Shown here one piece after another: positions 7,450-17,092 of a stretch of 64,000 nucleotides of DNA. The first letter of the stretch is position 1. Each line of letters starts with the position of its first letter. Both the position numbers and the translations under genes were made by a program. The notes below the pieces were generated by a model. The model was not told where the DNA came from. It did no database searches and saw only the letters and a list, made by a program, of their open reading frames with translations. The DNA is from Roseobacter denitrificans OCh 114 (GTDB lineage: Bacteria; Pseudomonadota; Alphaproteobacteria; Rhodobacterales; Rhodobacteraceae): the NCBI RefSeq assembly GCF_000014045.1, contig NC_008209.1, forward strand, positions 2,317,001 to 2,381,000. The letters run 5' to 3'.

Positions 7450-8850
7450 ATGGCGATTACAGACACCTCAAATGGCAGCAGCCGTCACGTGTTGACGGAC
7501 TGGCGCCCCGAAGACCCCCAGTTCTGGGAGGAAAAGGGCAAGGCCATCGCAACCCGCAACCTTTGGATCTCGATCCCGAACCTGCTCATGGCCTTCTCGG
7601 TCTGGATGGTTTGGTCGGTCGTTGTGGCCAAGATGCCTGCCATTGGCTTTGATTTCTCGGTTTCAGAGCGTTTCTGGCTGGCGGCTTTGCCCGGCCTGTC
7701 GGGCGCAACACTGCGGATTTTCTACAGCTTCGTTATCCCGGTCTTTGGCGGCCGTCGGTGGACGGCCATCTCGACCGCTTCGCTTTTGCTGCCCGCACTC
7801 GGTATCGGCTTCGCGGTACAGAACCCCGAAACGTCATACTTCACATTCCTGATCCTTGCCCTGATGTGCGGCTTCGGCGGCGGCAACTTCGCCTCTTCGA
7901 TGGCCAACATCGCCTATTTCTATCCCAAGAAAGTCAAAGGCCAGGCGCTGGCAATGAATGCGGGCCTGGGCAACCTTGGCGTCTCCGTGATGCAGTTTCT
8001 CGTGCCTGTCGTCATCACCATGGGTGTTTTCGGCGCCGTGGGTGGTGAGCCGCAAACCCTGTCCGATGGCGGTCAACTCTTCATTCAGAATGCTGGCTTC
8101 ATCTGGGTGCCGTTCCTGGCCATTGGTGCCATCGCCGCGTGGTTCGGCATGAATGACATCGCTGACGCAAAGGCCTCTGTGGGCGAGCAGATGTCCATCC
8201 TGGGCCGCTACCACAACTGGGTGATGTGTGTGCTTTATGTTGGCACATTCGGCTCCTTCATTGGCTATGCTGCGGGTTTCCCGCTTCTGATGAAGACACA
8301 GTTTCCAGAAGTTGATGTGCTGAAATACGCCTTCCTCGGCCCGCTTGTGGGAGCGCTGAGCCGCTCTGCCACGGGCTGGATTTCCGACAAGTTCGGCGGT
8401 GGGAAAGTGACTTTCTGGGTGTTCCTCGGCATGATCGTTGCGGTTTACGGCGTGATCACCTTCTTGCCATCGACACCTGAAGCGGCTGACGGCAGTTTCT
8501 GGGGCTTCTTTGCCTGCTTCATGGCGCTCTTCTTCCTGACCGGTGTGGGCAATGCCTCCACCTTCCAGATGATCCCGTCGATCATGAAACAGGAAATCCC
8601 GCGTCTCATGCCGAACCTCGAGGCCACCAACATGCAGCGCACCATCGAGCGCGAGTCTGCTGCCATCATTGCCTTTACGTCGGCCATCGCAGCTTACGGC
8701 GCCTTCTTCATCCCGAAGAGCTACGGCACCTCGATCGCCATAACCGGCAGTCCGCACGGCGCGCTCTGGGCCTTTCTCGGGTTCTATGCGGTCTGCACCG
8801 TAATCACCTGGGTCTACTACAGCCGCAAGAACGCACCTGTTCCCTGCTGA
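7450..8850 (+). CDS. narK: Nitrate/nitrite MFS transporter, NarK2-like
   Basis: 466 residues with about 12 helices. The start at 7450 follows GGGGAGGA by 8 bases, whereas the longer frame from 7378 overlaps the hairpin and has no homology-like N-terminus. The nitrate signature AGLGNLGVSVMQF is near residue 175. NarK2-type proteins are nitrate/nitrite antiporters that export the product of NarG. It is clearly diverged from the preceding NarK1, not a recent duplicate. With NarK1 it supplies nitrate entry and nitrite exit across the inner membrane. Confidence 0.88.
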   Translation: MAITDTSNGSSRHVLTDWRPEDPQFWEEKGKAIATRNLWISIPNLLMAFSVWMVWSVVVAKMPAIGFDFSVSERFWLAALPGLSGATLRIFYSFVIPVFGGRRWTAISTASLLLPALGIGFAVQNPETSYFTFLILALMCGFGGGNFASSMANIAYFYPKKVKGQALAMNAGLGNLGVSVMQFLVPVVITMGVFGAVGGEPQTLSDGGQLFIQNAGFIWVPFLAIGAIAAWFGMNDIADAKASVGEQMSILGRYHNWVMCVLYVGTFGSFIGYAAGFPLLMKTQFPEVDVLKYAFLGPLVGALSRSATGWISDKFGGGKVTFWVFLGMIVAVYGVITFLPSTPEAADGSFWGFFACFMALFFLTGVGNASTFQMIPSIMKQEIPRLMPNLEATNMQRTIERESAAIIAFTSAIAAYGAFFIPKSYGTSIAITGSPHGALWAFLGFYAVCTVITWVYYSRKNAPVPC

Positions 8851-8863
8851 CCCACTGACCAAG

Positions 8864-8890
8864 CTCTGCGCCGGATCGCCCGGCGCAGAG
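8864..8890 (+). promoter_or_regulatory. 11-bp hairpin between narK2 and narG
   Basis: CTCTGCGCCGG pairs perfectly with CCGGCGCAGAG around the loop ATCGC, followed by ordinary sequence and then the narG ribosome site AAAAGGAG. It lacks a T run. Like the hairpin between narK1 and narK2 it may protect or process the mRNA and set the ratio of transporter to reductase. Confidence 0.6.
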
Positions 8891-8912
8891 GTAGCCAAAA
8901 GGAGAAAATTCC

Positions 8913-11900
8913 ATGAGCCACCTGCTCGACAGATTGAACTTCCTCCAGTCCAACAAACTGGAAGAGTTCGCCAACGGCCACGGTCAGGTTACCAATGAAG
9001 ATCGTGGTTGGGAAGACACCTACAGAAATCGCTGGCGTCATGACAAGGTCGTCCGCTCGACCCATGGTGTGAATTGCACCGGGTCCTGCAGCTGGAAGAT
9101 CTACGTCAAATCCGGGATCGTGACATGGGAGACGCAGCAAACCGATTATCCGCGCACGCGGCCCGATCTGCCGAACCACGAGCCGCGTGGTTGCGCCCGT
9201 GGTGCCTCCTACAGCTGGTATCTCTATTCTGCCAACCGTGTGAAAAACCCGCTGATCCGCGGGCGGCTGATGAAAATCTGGCGCGAAATGCGCAAGACCA
9301 AGACCCCCGTCGAGGCCTGGACCGCGATCCAGAACGATCCGATCCTGCGCAACTCTTACACCTCCAAGCGGGGTTCCGGCGGCTTTGTGCGCGCCACATG
9401 GGATGAGGCCACCGAGATCACGGCAGCGGCCAACGCCTATACCGCGAAAACCTATGGCCCCGACCGCATCTTCGGCTTCTCACCGATCCCCGCGATGTCG
9501 ATGGTCAGCTACGCTGCGGGCTCGCGCTACCTGAGCCTGATGGGCGGCGTCTGCATGTCCTTCTATGACTGGTATTGCGATTTGCCACCAGCTTCGCCGA
9601 TGACATGGGGCGAGCAGACCGACGTGCCCGAGTCGGCCGACTGGTACAACTCCAGCTACCTGTTGCTCTGGGGCTCCAACGTGCCGCAGACCCGGACGCC
9701 GGACGCCCATTTCTACACCGAAGTGCGCTACAAGGGGACCAAGTCCGCAGTTATCTGCCCCGACTATTCAGAGGCGTCCAAGTTTGCAGATGTCTGGCTG
9801 AACGTGAAGCAGGGCACCGATGCAGCCCTCGGCATGGCTTTTGGCCACGTCATCCTGCGCGAGTTCCATATTGATCGTCAGGCTGAATACTTTGAGGATT
9901 ACTGCCGCAAGTACTCCGACATGCCGATGCTGGTGCGTCTGGACGAAAAAGACGGCAGCCTTGTGCCCGGCCGTTTCCTGCGCGCCGATGATCTCGACGG
10001 AAAACTGGGCGAGGAGAACAACCCCGAATGGAAAACCGTCGCCATTGACGAAGCCACGGGCAACCTTGTCGCACCAAACGGTGCCATCGGTTACCGCTGG
10101 GGCGAAAAGGGCGAATGGAACCTCGAAGAAAAAGCAGACGGCAAACAGGCCAGACTGCAGATGACGCTGATCCTTGATGAAGCACACGATGAAGTGCGCG
10201 GCGTTGATTTCCCTTACTTCGGGGGGGCCGCGACCGAAGCCTTCACAACCGGCGATACCCGCCCGGACGTTCTGACCAAGAATATCCCTGTCAAACGGAT
10301 CAAGACCGCAGACGGTGATGTGCTTGTGGCGACGGTCTTTGACCTCTTCTGTGCCAACTATGGTGTGGACCGGGGTCTTGGGGGGGACTGGGTTGCTTCG
10401 TCCTACGACGAGGATGTTCCCGGCACTCCTGCATGGGCTGAGAAGATCACCGGTGTGCCTGCTGACAAAATCGCTCACGTCGCGCGCGAATTCGCAGATA
10501 CGGCCGAAAAGACCCATGGCAAGTCCATGGTGATCATCGGGGCCGCCATGAACCACTGGTACCATATGGACATGAATTACCGCGCCGTCATCAACATGCT
10601 GGTGATGTGCGGTTGTGTGGGGCAATCCGGTGGCGGCTGGGCGCATTACGTGGGTCAGGAGAAACTGCGGCCACAAACCGGTTGGCAACCTCTGGCATTC
10701 GCGCTCGACTGGGGTCGTCCACCGCGCCACATGAACTCGACCAGCGCTTGGTATGCCCATACCGATCAGTGGCGTTACGAGACCCTGGAGGCAAATGAAA
10801 TCCTGTCACCCACAGCGCCAGAAGGCGATTGGGACATCAGCCTGATCGACTACAACATCCGGGCTGAACGCATGGGTTGGTTGCCTTCGGCGCCTCAACT
10901 CAAGACCAACCCGCTTGAAGTTGCAAAGCAGGCGAAAGCGGCCGGGATGGAAATCCCCGCCTATGTCGCGCAGCAACTCAAATCCGGCGCGTTGGAAATG
11001 TCCTGTGAGGATCCCGACGATCCGGCGAACTGGCCGCGCAACCTCTTTGTGTGGCGCTCGAACCTGCTGGGATCGAGCGGCAAGGGGCATGAGTACTTCC
11101 TCAAACACCTGCTGGGCACCGATCATGGTGTTCTGGGCAAGGATTTGGGCGAAGAGGGCAAGGCGTTGCCCAAGGAAGCCAAGTGGCATGAGAAAGGCCC
11201 CGAGGGCAAACTCGACCTGCTGGTCACAATCGACTTCCGCATGTCCACCACGGCTGTCTATGCCGACATCGTTCTGCCAACAGCGAGTTGGTACGAGAAG
11301 GACGACATGAACACGTCGGACATGCACCCGTTCATCCACCCGCTGCAAGCGGCGGTGGACCCGGCGTATGAAAGCAAGTCGGACTTCGAAATCTTCAAGG
11401 CAATCGCCAAGAAGGTGCAGGAAGTAGCCCCGGAAATCCTAGGTGTAGAAACCGACATCGTCGCGCTGCCGCTGCTGCATGACATGCCGGCGGAAATTGC
11501 CCAGGATCAGGTGCGCGACTGGAAGAAGGGCGAATGTGACCTCATTCCGGGCAAGACTGCGCCGGCCTATGTGGCCGTGGAACGCGACTATACCGCAATC
11601 TACGACCGTTTCACCGCGCTTGGACCGCTCATGGACAAGCTTGGCAATGGCGGCAAGGGCATCACCTGGAACACGCAGGAAGAAATCGATGGTCTGGCCG
11701 CTCTGAACGGTGTGGTGCAGGACGGCCCCGCAAAGGGTCGACCCAAGATCGAGACAGCGATTGATGCCTGTGAAGTGATCCTGATGCTGGCGCCCGAGAC
11801 CAACGGCAACGTCGCCGTGAAGGCCTGGGAGGCGCTGTCCGAGAACACAGGGCGTGAACATGCGCATCTGGCGGAGGGCGAGCATCACCAGAAAATCCGC

Positions 11901-12653
11901 TTCCATGACATCGCGGCACAGCCCCGCAAGATCATCTCCTCGCCCACATGGTCGGGCATCGAGAGCGAGAAGGTCAGCTACAACGCGGGCTACACCAACG
12001 TGCATGAATTGATCCCATGGCGGACCCTGACCGGGCGACAACAGCTTTATCAGGATCACCTGTGGATGCGGGCCTTTGGTGAAGGCTTCATGTCCTACCG
12101 TCCGCCGGTCGATCTGAAAACCGTGACGGCGGAGATCAATCACGAAGCGCGTGACGGCAACCCGCATCTGGTGCTGAACTTCATCACACCACACCAGAAA
12201 TGGGGCATCCATTCGACCTATTCGGACAACCTGTTGATGTTGACGCTCAACCGTGGTGGTCCGGTGGTCTGGATCTCCGAGAATGACGCCAAATCGGCGG
12301 GCATTGCGGATAACGACTGGATCGAGCTTTACAACGTGAACGGTGCTTTGACTGCGCGGGCCGTGGTGTCCCAGCGGATCAAGGATGGCACCACCTTCAT
12401 GTATCACGCTCAGGAAAAGATCGTGAACACGCCCGGATCGGAAAAAACCGGCAAGCGCGGGGGGATCCACAACTCCGTGACCCGCGCGGTCCTGAAACCC
12501 ACGCATATGATCGGCGGCTACGCCCAGCAATCCTACGGCTTCAACTACTACGGCACCGTGGGCTGCAACCGGGACGAGTTCGTCATCGTGCGGAAAATGC
12601 AAAAGGTCGACTGGCTCGACAACGAAGCTACCCAGAAGGAGGCAGCGGAATGA
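8913..12653 (+). CDS. narG: Respiratory nitrate reductase, alpha subunit
   Basis: A 1246-residue catalytic subunit that reduces nitrate to nitrite at a molybdenum bis-MGD centre on the cytoplasmic face. The FS0 [4Fe-4S] ligands are visible as His51, Cys55, Cys59 and Cys94, the pattern seen in Escherichia coli NarG two residues earlier. The Asp molybdenum ligand lies in the YDWYCDLPPASP segment near residue 220. Full length. The start follows a strong AAAAGGAG site. It overlaps narH by an ATGA junction. It forms the NarGHI complex, taking electrons from NarH. Confidence 0.98.
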   Translation: MSHLLDRLNFLQSNKLEEFANGHGQVTNEDRGWEDTYRNRWRHDKVVRSTHGVNCTGSCSWKIYVKSGIVTWETQQTDYPRTRPDLPNHEPRGCARGASYSWYLYSANRVKNPLIRGRLMKIWREMRKTKTPVEAWTAIQNDPILRNSYTSKRGSGGFVRATWDEATEITAAANAYTAKTYGPDRIFGFSPIPAMSMVSYAAGSRYLSLMGGVCMSFYDWYCDLPPASPMTWGEQTDVPESADWYNSSYLLLWGSNVPQTRTPDAHFYTEVRYKGTKSAVICPDYSEASKFADVWLNVKQGTDAALGMAFGHVILREFHIDRQAEYFEDYCRKYSDMPMLVRLDEKDGSLVPGRFLRADDLDGKLGEENNPEWKTVAIDEATGNLVAPNGAIGYRWGEKGEWNLEEKADGKQARLQMTLILDEAHDEVRGVDFPYFGGAATEAFTTGDTRPDVLTKNIPVKRIKTADGDVLVATVFDLFCANYGVDRGLGGDWVASSYDEDVPGTPAWAEKITGVPADKIAHVAREFADTAEKTHGKSMVIIGAAMNHWYHMDMNYRAVINMLVMCGCVGQSGGGWAHYVGQEKLRPQTGWQPLAFALDWGRPPRHMNSTSAWYAHTDQWRYETLEANEILSPTAPEGDWDISLIDYNIRAERMGWLPSAPQLKTNPLEVAKQAKAAGMEIPAYVAQQLKSGALEMSCEDPDDPANWPRNLFVWRSNLLGSSGKGHEYFLKHLLGTDHGVLGKDLGEEGKALPKEAKWHEKGPEGKLDLLVTIDFRMSTTAVYADIVLPTASWYEKDDMNTSDMHPFIHPLQAAVDPAYESKSDFEIFKAIAKKVQEVAPEILGVETDIVALPLLHDMPAEIAQDQVRDWKKGECDLIPGKTAPAYVAVERDYTAIYDRFTALGPLMDKLGNGGKGITWNTQEEIDGLAALNGVVQDGPAKGRPKIETAIDACEVILMLAPETNGNVAVKAWEALSENTGREHAHLAEGEHHQKIRFHDIAAQPRKIISSPTWSGIESEKVSYNAGYTNVHELIPWRTLTGRQQLYQDHLWMRAFGEGFMSYRPPVDLKTVTAEINHEARDGNPHLVLNFITPHQKWGIHSTYSDNLLMLTLNRGGPVVWISENDAKSAGIADNDWIELYNVNGALTARAVVSQRIKDGTTFMYHAQEKIVNTPGSEKTGKRGGIHNSVTRAVLKPTHMIGGYAQQSYGFNYYGTVGCNRDEFVIVRKMQKVDWLDNEATQKEAAE

Positions 12654-14170
12654 GAGTTCGTGCGCAAATCGGTATGGTGTTGAACCTCGATAAATGTATC
12701 GGGTGCCACACCTGCTCCGTGACCTGCAAGAACGTGTGGACCACACGGGACGGGGTCGAATACGCCTGGTTCAACAACGTCGAGACAAAGCCGGGCACCG
12801 GCTATCCGACGGATTGGGAAAATCAGGCCAAGTGGAACGGCGGTTGGGAACGGACCAAGTCCGGCAAACTGCAGCCCAAACAGGGCAGCAAATGGCGGAT
12901 CCTGTCCAACATCTTTGCCAACCCCGATCTGCCCGAGATCGACGACTATTATGAGCCGTTCGATTTCGACCACGATCACCTGAAGTCAGCCCCGGAAATG
13001 GAAGCGTTCCCCACGGCGCGCCCCCGCTCCAAGATCACCGGTGAACGGATCGAGAAGATCGAGAAAGGCCCCAACTGGGAGGAAATCCTCGGTGGTGAGT
13101 TCTCGAAACGCTCGGAAGACTACAACTTCGAAGGCATCCAGAAGGAGATCTACGGGGAATACGAGAACACCTTCATGATGTATCTCCCCCGGCTCTGTGA
13201 GCACTGCCTCAATCCGGCCTGTGCGGCCTCCTGCCCATCGGGCGCGATCTACAAACGCGAGGAAGACGGCATTGTCCTGATCGATCAGGAGAAGTGCCGC
13301 GGCTGGCGGATGTGCGTCTCGGGCTGCCCCTACAAGAAGGTGTATTACAACTGGGAAAGCGGAAAATCTGAGAAATGCACCCTGTGCTACCCCCGGATTG
13401 AAAGCGGCAACCCGACCGTGTGTTCGGAAACCTGCGTGGGTCGCATCCGGTATCTGGGCGTGATGCTCTATGATGCGGACAAGATCGACACCGCCGCGAA
13501 TGCGCCGACGGATCAAGAGCTTTATGATGCGCAGCTGGATGTGTTCCTCGACCCCAACGATCCTGTGGTCATTGAGACCGCAAGGGCCGACGGTATTCCG
13601 GAGGACTGGATCAAGGCGGCTCAGGAAAGCCCCATCTGGAAAATGGCCATGGAATGGAAAGTCGCCTTCCCGCTGCATCCGGAATACCGGACGCTGCCGA
13701 TGGTGTGGTACATCCCGCCACTCTCACCGATCCAGAACGCCGCCGAGGCCGGGAAGATCGGCACGGATGGCATGATGCCCAACGTCAAGGATTTGCGGAT
13801 TCCCGTTCGGTATCTCGCGAACATGCTCACGGCAGGTGACGAGGCCCCGGTGGTGTCGGCGCTCGAACGGATGATGGCCATGCGCGCCTACATGCGGTCG
13901 AAAACCGTGGACGGTGTGATTGACGAGGCCATCGCCGCACGGGTCGGCCTGAGCGGGCGTGTGATCGAGGACATGTACAAGATCATGGCCCTTGCCGATT
14001 ACGAGGACCGTTTCGTCATCCCGACAACCCACCGTGAGCAGGTCGAAGAAGCCTATGACCTCAAGGGGGGCTGTGGATTTACCGACGGCAACGGTTGTTC
14101 GACCGGGACGTCCAAGCCCTCGCTTTTTGGCAAAGGGAAGAAACCTCTTAAAATGCCGGAGGCAATGTGA
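12650..14170 (+). CDS. narH: Respiratory nitrate reductase, beta (iron-sulfur) subunit
   Basis: A 506-residue electron-transfer subunit with the four cysteine groups that bind three [4Fe-4S] and one [3Fe-4S] cluster: CIGCHTCSVTC near residue 16, CEHCLNPACAASCP near 184, CRGWRMCVSGCP near 217 (Trp replaces the second Cys, as expected for the 3Fe site) and CTLCYPR followed by CSETC near 244-265. It relays electrons from NarI haems to NarG. ATGA overlaps with narG and narJ show translational coupling. Full length. Confidence 0.98.
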   Translation: MRVRAQIGMVLNLDKCIGCHTCSVTCKNVWTTRDGVEYAWFNNVETKPGTGYPTDWENQAKWNGGWERTKSGKLQPKQGSKWRILSNIFANPDLPEIDDYYEPFDFDHDHLKSAPEMEAFPTARPRSKITGERIEKIEKGPNWEEILGGEFSKRSEDYNFEGIQKEIYGEYENTFMMYLPRLCEHCLNPACAASCPSGAIYKREEDGIVLIDQEKCRGWRMCVSGCPYKKVYYNWESGKSEKCTLCYPRIESGNPTVCSETCVGRIRYLGVMLYDADKIDTAANAPTDQELYDAQLDVFLDPNDPVVIETARADGIPEDWIKAAQESPIWKMAMEWKVAFPLHPEYRTLPMVWYIPPLSPIQNAAEAGKIGTDGMMPNVKDLRIPVRYLANMLTAGDEAPVVSALERMMAMRAYMRSKTVDGVIDEAIAARVGLSGRVIEDMYKIMALADYEDRFVIPTTHREQVEEAYDLKGGCGFTDGNGCSTGTSKPSLFGKGKKPLKMPEAM

Positions 14171-14880
14171 TGACCATTGATCGTACATTCAAAGCCATTT
14201 CGCTGGTCCTGAGTTACCCGACGCGCGAGCTGCAGCATGCCATGCCCGAGATCGGAGGCGTTCTGGCCTCGGACACGCGATTGACAGCAGCAGCACGTCG
14301 GGCCCTGCGCCCGCTCATCGAAGAGTTGGGCGGGCGCGACATCTATGACCTGCAAGAGACCTATGTGGGTCTCTTTGACCGATCGCGCACGCTTTCGCTC
14401 AACCTGTTCGAGCATGTGCACGGCGAAAGCCGCGACAGAGGGGGCGCAATGGTCTCACTGGTCGAAATGTATCGCGAGGGCGGGTTTGACCCGGCCACCT
14501 CAGAACTGCCTGATCATCTGCCTATGCTGCTGGAATTCCTGTCCACGCGTCCCTTCGTCGAGGCACAGGAAACCTTGGCGGACGCGGCGCACATTCTCGA
14601 GGCTTTGAACGCACGGCTGGGCCGTCGGGAAAGCCCCTATGGAGCCGTGTTCGCCGCTTTGCTGCAGCTCTCTGGAGCGAAAGCCGACAAGGCGGCTGTG
14701 GCAGAACTGCTTGAGGAGCCGGAGATGGATCCGGATGACCTCGAGGCACTCGACAAGGTTTGGGAGGAAACCGAGGTTCGCTTCGGCCCCGATCCCAACG
14801 CAGGATGCCCACAAGTGCGCGACATGCTGTCTCGCATGGATCAACCCAACACCCCCACACCGCAACACGCGGCCGAATGA
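14167..14880 (+). CDS. narJ: Nitrate reductase assembly chaperone
   Basis: 237 residues. NarJ/TorD-family helical protein (SLVLSYPTRELQ at the N-terminus; DLQETYVGLFDRSRTLSLNLFEHVHGESRDRG near residue 60-90 is the family hallmark). It binds apo-NarG to allow molybdenum cofactor and FS0 insertion and is not part of the final enzyme. It overlaps narH by four bases and is followed 11 bp later by narI. Confidence 0.97.
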   Translation: MMTIDRTFKAISLVLSYPTRELQHAMPEIGGVLASDTRLTAAARRALRPLIEELGGRDIYDLQETYVGLFDRSRTLSLNLFEHVHGESRDRGGAMVSLVEMYREGGFDPATSELPDHLPMLLEFLSTRPFVEAQETLADAAHILEALNARLGRRESPYGAVFAALLQLSGAKADKAAVAELLEEPEMDPDDLEALDKVWEETEVRFGPDPNAGCPQVRDMLSRMDQPNTPTPQHAAE

Positions 14881-14891
14881 CGGAGGATGTC

Positions 14892-15686
14892 ATGAACCAG
14901 TTTCTTTTCGGAACCTTTCCTTACATCGCACTGGCGATTTGCATCATCGGCTCGATCGCACGATACGAGCGTGATCCATTCACATGGAAGTCTTCTTCAT
15001 CGCAGATGCTGCGGCGCAGGCAACTCATCATTGGCTCGGTTCTGTTCCATGTCGGTGTCCTGGTGATCTTCTTCGGTCACCTGGTTGGATTGCTGACACC
15101 GATCTGGATTTTCGATGCCATCGGCATCAGCCACGGTGCAAAGCAACTCCTGGCCGTGGTGGCTGGCGGTATCGCGGGCGTTGCGGCGCTGATTGGGGGC
15201 ATCCTGCTTTTCCATCGCCGGTGGACTGATCCGCGGATCGCGAAGAATTCCAGCTTCTGGGACAACGCGATCCTGCTGATGTTGATTGCTCAGCTGGTAC
15301 TGGGGTTGGGCACCATTTTCGTCTCCCTCGGTCACTTGGACGGGCACGAGATGGTAAAGTTCATGTCCTGGGCGCAGGGTATCTTCACCTTTGATGGTGC
15401 GGCCGCCGGATACGTCGCGGATGTGGCGATCGTCTTCAAGCTGCACTTGATCCTTGGCCTGCTGATCATCGCGGTCTTTCCGTTCACACGGCTTGTGCAC
15501 ATTCTGTCAGGATTAGCGGCACCGTTCCGGTATCTATTTGGACGCACCGGCTACCAGGTCGTTCGTTCACGTCGCAAGGTTGCCTTGCCGAAAACTGTCG
15601 GTGCCGGTTCTCAAGGCCGCAAGAGCCCGATGCCAGAACGCAAGGGTGCAGCAGCACCTGACGCAATGCCAACCCCTGCGGAGTAA
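14892..15686 (+). CDS. narI: Respiratory nitrate reductase, gamma (cytochrome b) subunit
   Basis: A 264-residue membrane subunit with five hydrophobic helices that oxidises quinol and holds two b haems. Haem ligands are visible: His53 and His63 in the second helix (FHVGVLVIFFGHLVG) and the C-terminal pair in FKLHLILGLL and RLVHILSG. The start at 14892 is six bases after GGAGG; an upstream in-frame ATG at 14877 overlaps the narJ stop and lacks a site. The basic C-terminal tail is about 40 residues longer than the last helix needs. Confidence 0.96.
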   Translation: MNQFLFGTFPYIALAICIIGSIARYERDPFTWKSSSSQMLRRRQLIIGSVLFHVGVLVIFFGHLVGLLTPIWIFDAIGISHGAKQLLAVVAGGIAGVAALIGGILLFHRRWTDPRIAKNSSFWDNAILLMLIAQLVLGLGTIFVSLGHLDGHEMVKFMSWAQGIFTFDGAAAGYVADVAIVFKLHLILGLLIIAVFPFTRLVHILSGLAAPFRYLFGRTGYQVVRSRRKVALPKTVGAGSQGRKSPMPERKGAAAPDAMPTPAE

Positions 15687-15691
15687 TCGTC

Positions 15692-16522
15692 ATGAATGCG
15701 CTTTTTCCTGATCTTGTCGTAAATGGTGAAACGGTCCCGTCAGCACGGATTGCGGCAGAGACCCAAAACCACGATGGCCCAAAGGGCAAGCCCGGCATCG
15801 CCTGGCGCAAGGCCGCCAACGCCATGGCAGTGCGCACCTTGCTTCTGCAAGAGGCACGCAAGCGCGGTGTGCAAGCGCAGGTTCAGGAGATCGCGCCCAG
15901 TCGGTTTGAAACAGAGGAGGAGGCCCTTGTCCGGGGCCTTCTCGACGAAGCCGTTGTGGTGTCAGCGCCGTCTGCGGCATCCGTTCGTGCGGAATGGGAG
16001 AAGGATCCGCTCCGGTTCCGAACCCCGCCACTATGGGAGGTGTCACATATTCTGGTCGCTTGCGACCCGAGGGACGAGGAGGCGCGTAGGCAGGCACATG
16101 CCCGCGCAGTTGATCTCACTGGGCAGGCGCTCGGCAATCCCAATGGCTTTGCGAAACTGGCGGCTCGGGAAAGCGACTGTGGCTCAAAATCGACCGGTGG
16201 GGCCCTCGGGCAACAAAGCCCGGGCGACACGGTTCCCGAATTTGAAGCGGCTCTGCGCCAACTGACGGAAGGGGGCATCACGGGAGAACCCATCCTCACG
16301 CGCTATGGCTGGCACATCATCAAGTTGGATGCCGTCGCGATTGGTGCCGTGCTTCCCTTCGACGCAGTTAAACAGAAGATTTCCGATGCCATGGAGAAAG
16401 CATCGTGGGCCCGAGCGGCCAAAGACTTCGTGCAAACCCTGGTTGCGTCCGCCGAGATCTCCGGCGCGGACCTCCGACCGGTCTCGCCCAGGAGGGCAGA
16501 TCATGAAAAGCATCACCACTGA
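15692..16522 (+). CDS. Parvulin-type peptidyl-prolyl isomerase
   Basis: 276 residues. The C-terminal half is a rotamase domain (WEVSHILVA at about 115, SKSTGGALG at about 170, PILTRYGWHIIKLD at about 205). The N-terminal half is helical and resembles NifM-like cytoplasmic foldases. No signal peptide is seen, so it should act in the cytoplasm. It sits 5 bp after narI. A parvulin gene in this position recurs in alphaproteobacterial nar operons, suggesting help in folding NarGHI. Confidence 0.85.
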   Translation: MNALFPDLVVNGETVPSARIAAETQNHDGPKGKPGIAWRKAANAMAVRTLLLQEARKRGVQAQVQEIAPSRFETEEEALVRGLLDEAVVVSAPSAASVRAEWEKDPLRFRTPPLWEVSHILVACDPRDEEARRQAHARAVDLTGQALGNPNGFAKLAARESDCGSKSTGGALGQQSPGDTVPEFEAALRQLTEGGITGEPILTRYGWHIIKLDAVAIGAVLPFDAVKQKISDAMEKASWARAAKDFVQTLVASAEISGADLRPVSPRRADHEKHHH

Positions 16523-17060
16523 CCACCGTTCGATTGATGGCAAGACACCGACCAGTGTCATGCTCCTTCAGAATCCCTTGGACTTCATCGCGGAGGACCA
16601 TCTTCGCCTGAGAGCCATGTGCGCAGCGTTGGATCGTCTGGCAGAGACAACGCCGGTTGAAGGCGCAGCAATCTCGGAAATGATCGACTACCTCGGACAC
16701 GAATTGCCACTGCTGCTGGCAGATGAAGATGACGACCTCATGCCCCACATTCTGTCCCGCGCCGAACCGGAAGATGAACTGCCAAAGCTGACCAGACGAC
16801 TAGAAAAAGAGCACGCCGAGATAGCCTGTCTTTTGAAGGCCGTGACCTCGGGTCTTGCCGGTCTGGCGCTTGCCACCTCAATATCGAATGCGTTGCGGAC
16901 CTCAATGCATGATCTGGCAGACGCAGCACGACGGCACCTTATCCTGGAGAATGCAGTCTTGCTTCCTTTGGCCAAAGCGCGGCTGACCAAAGAAGACTTG
17001 CACGCAATTCGCGCCGCAATGCTCAAGCGAAGAGGGTTAGAGAGCCTCTTCGCAACCTAG
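16503..17060 (+). CDS. Hemerythrin-like (HHE) domain protein
   Basis: A 185-residue four-helix protein with the histidine/carboxylate pattern of HHE domains: EDH33, GH66E67, PH82, KEH104AE and RRH145LILE149. Such proteins bind a diiron site and sense or handle O2 or NO. The start at 16503 overlaps the parvulin gene by 20 bases and follows AGGAGGGCAG. Located in a nitrate-reduction operon, it may protect against NO or carry iron for Fe-S assembly; that is inference from context. Confidence 0.8.
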   Translation: MKSITTDHRSIDGKTPTSVMLLQNPLDFIAEDHLRLRAMCAALDRLAETTPVEGAAISEMIDYLGHELPLLLADEDDDLMPHILSRAEPEDELPKLTRRLEKEHAEIACLLKAVTSGLAGLALATSISNALRTSMHDLADAARRHLILENAVLLPLAKARLTKEDLHAIRAAMLKRRGLESLFAT

Positions 17061-17092
17061 TCCCCAGATCATCAATCCTTCCTCCAGAGAGT

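Noticed and set aside
5735..8850. Recent duplication of narK
   Set aside because: The two proteins differ strongly in length and sequence and match the separate NarK1 and NarK2 types.
11439..12746. 435-codon minus-strand frame
   Set aside because: Antisense of narG; His- and Arg-rich shadow without family resemblance.
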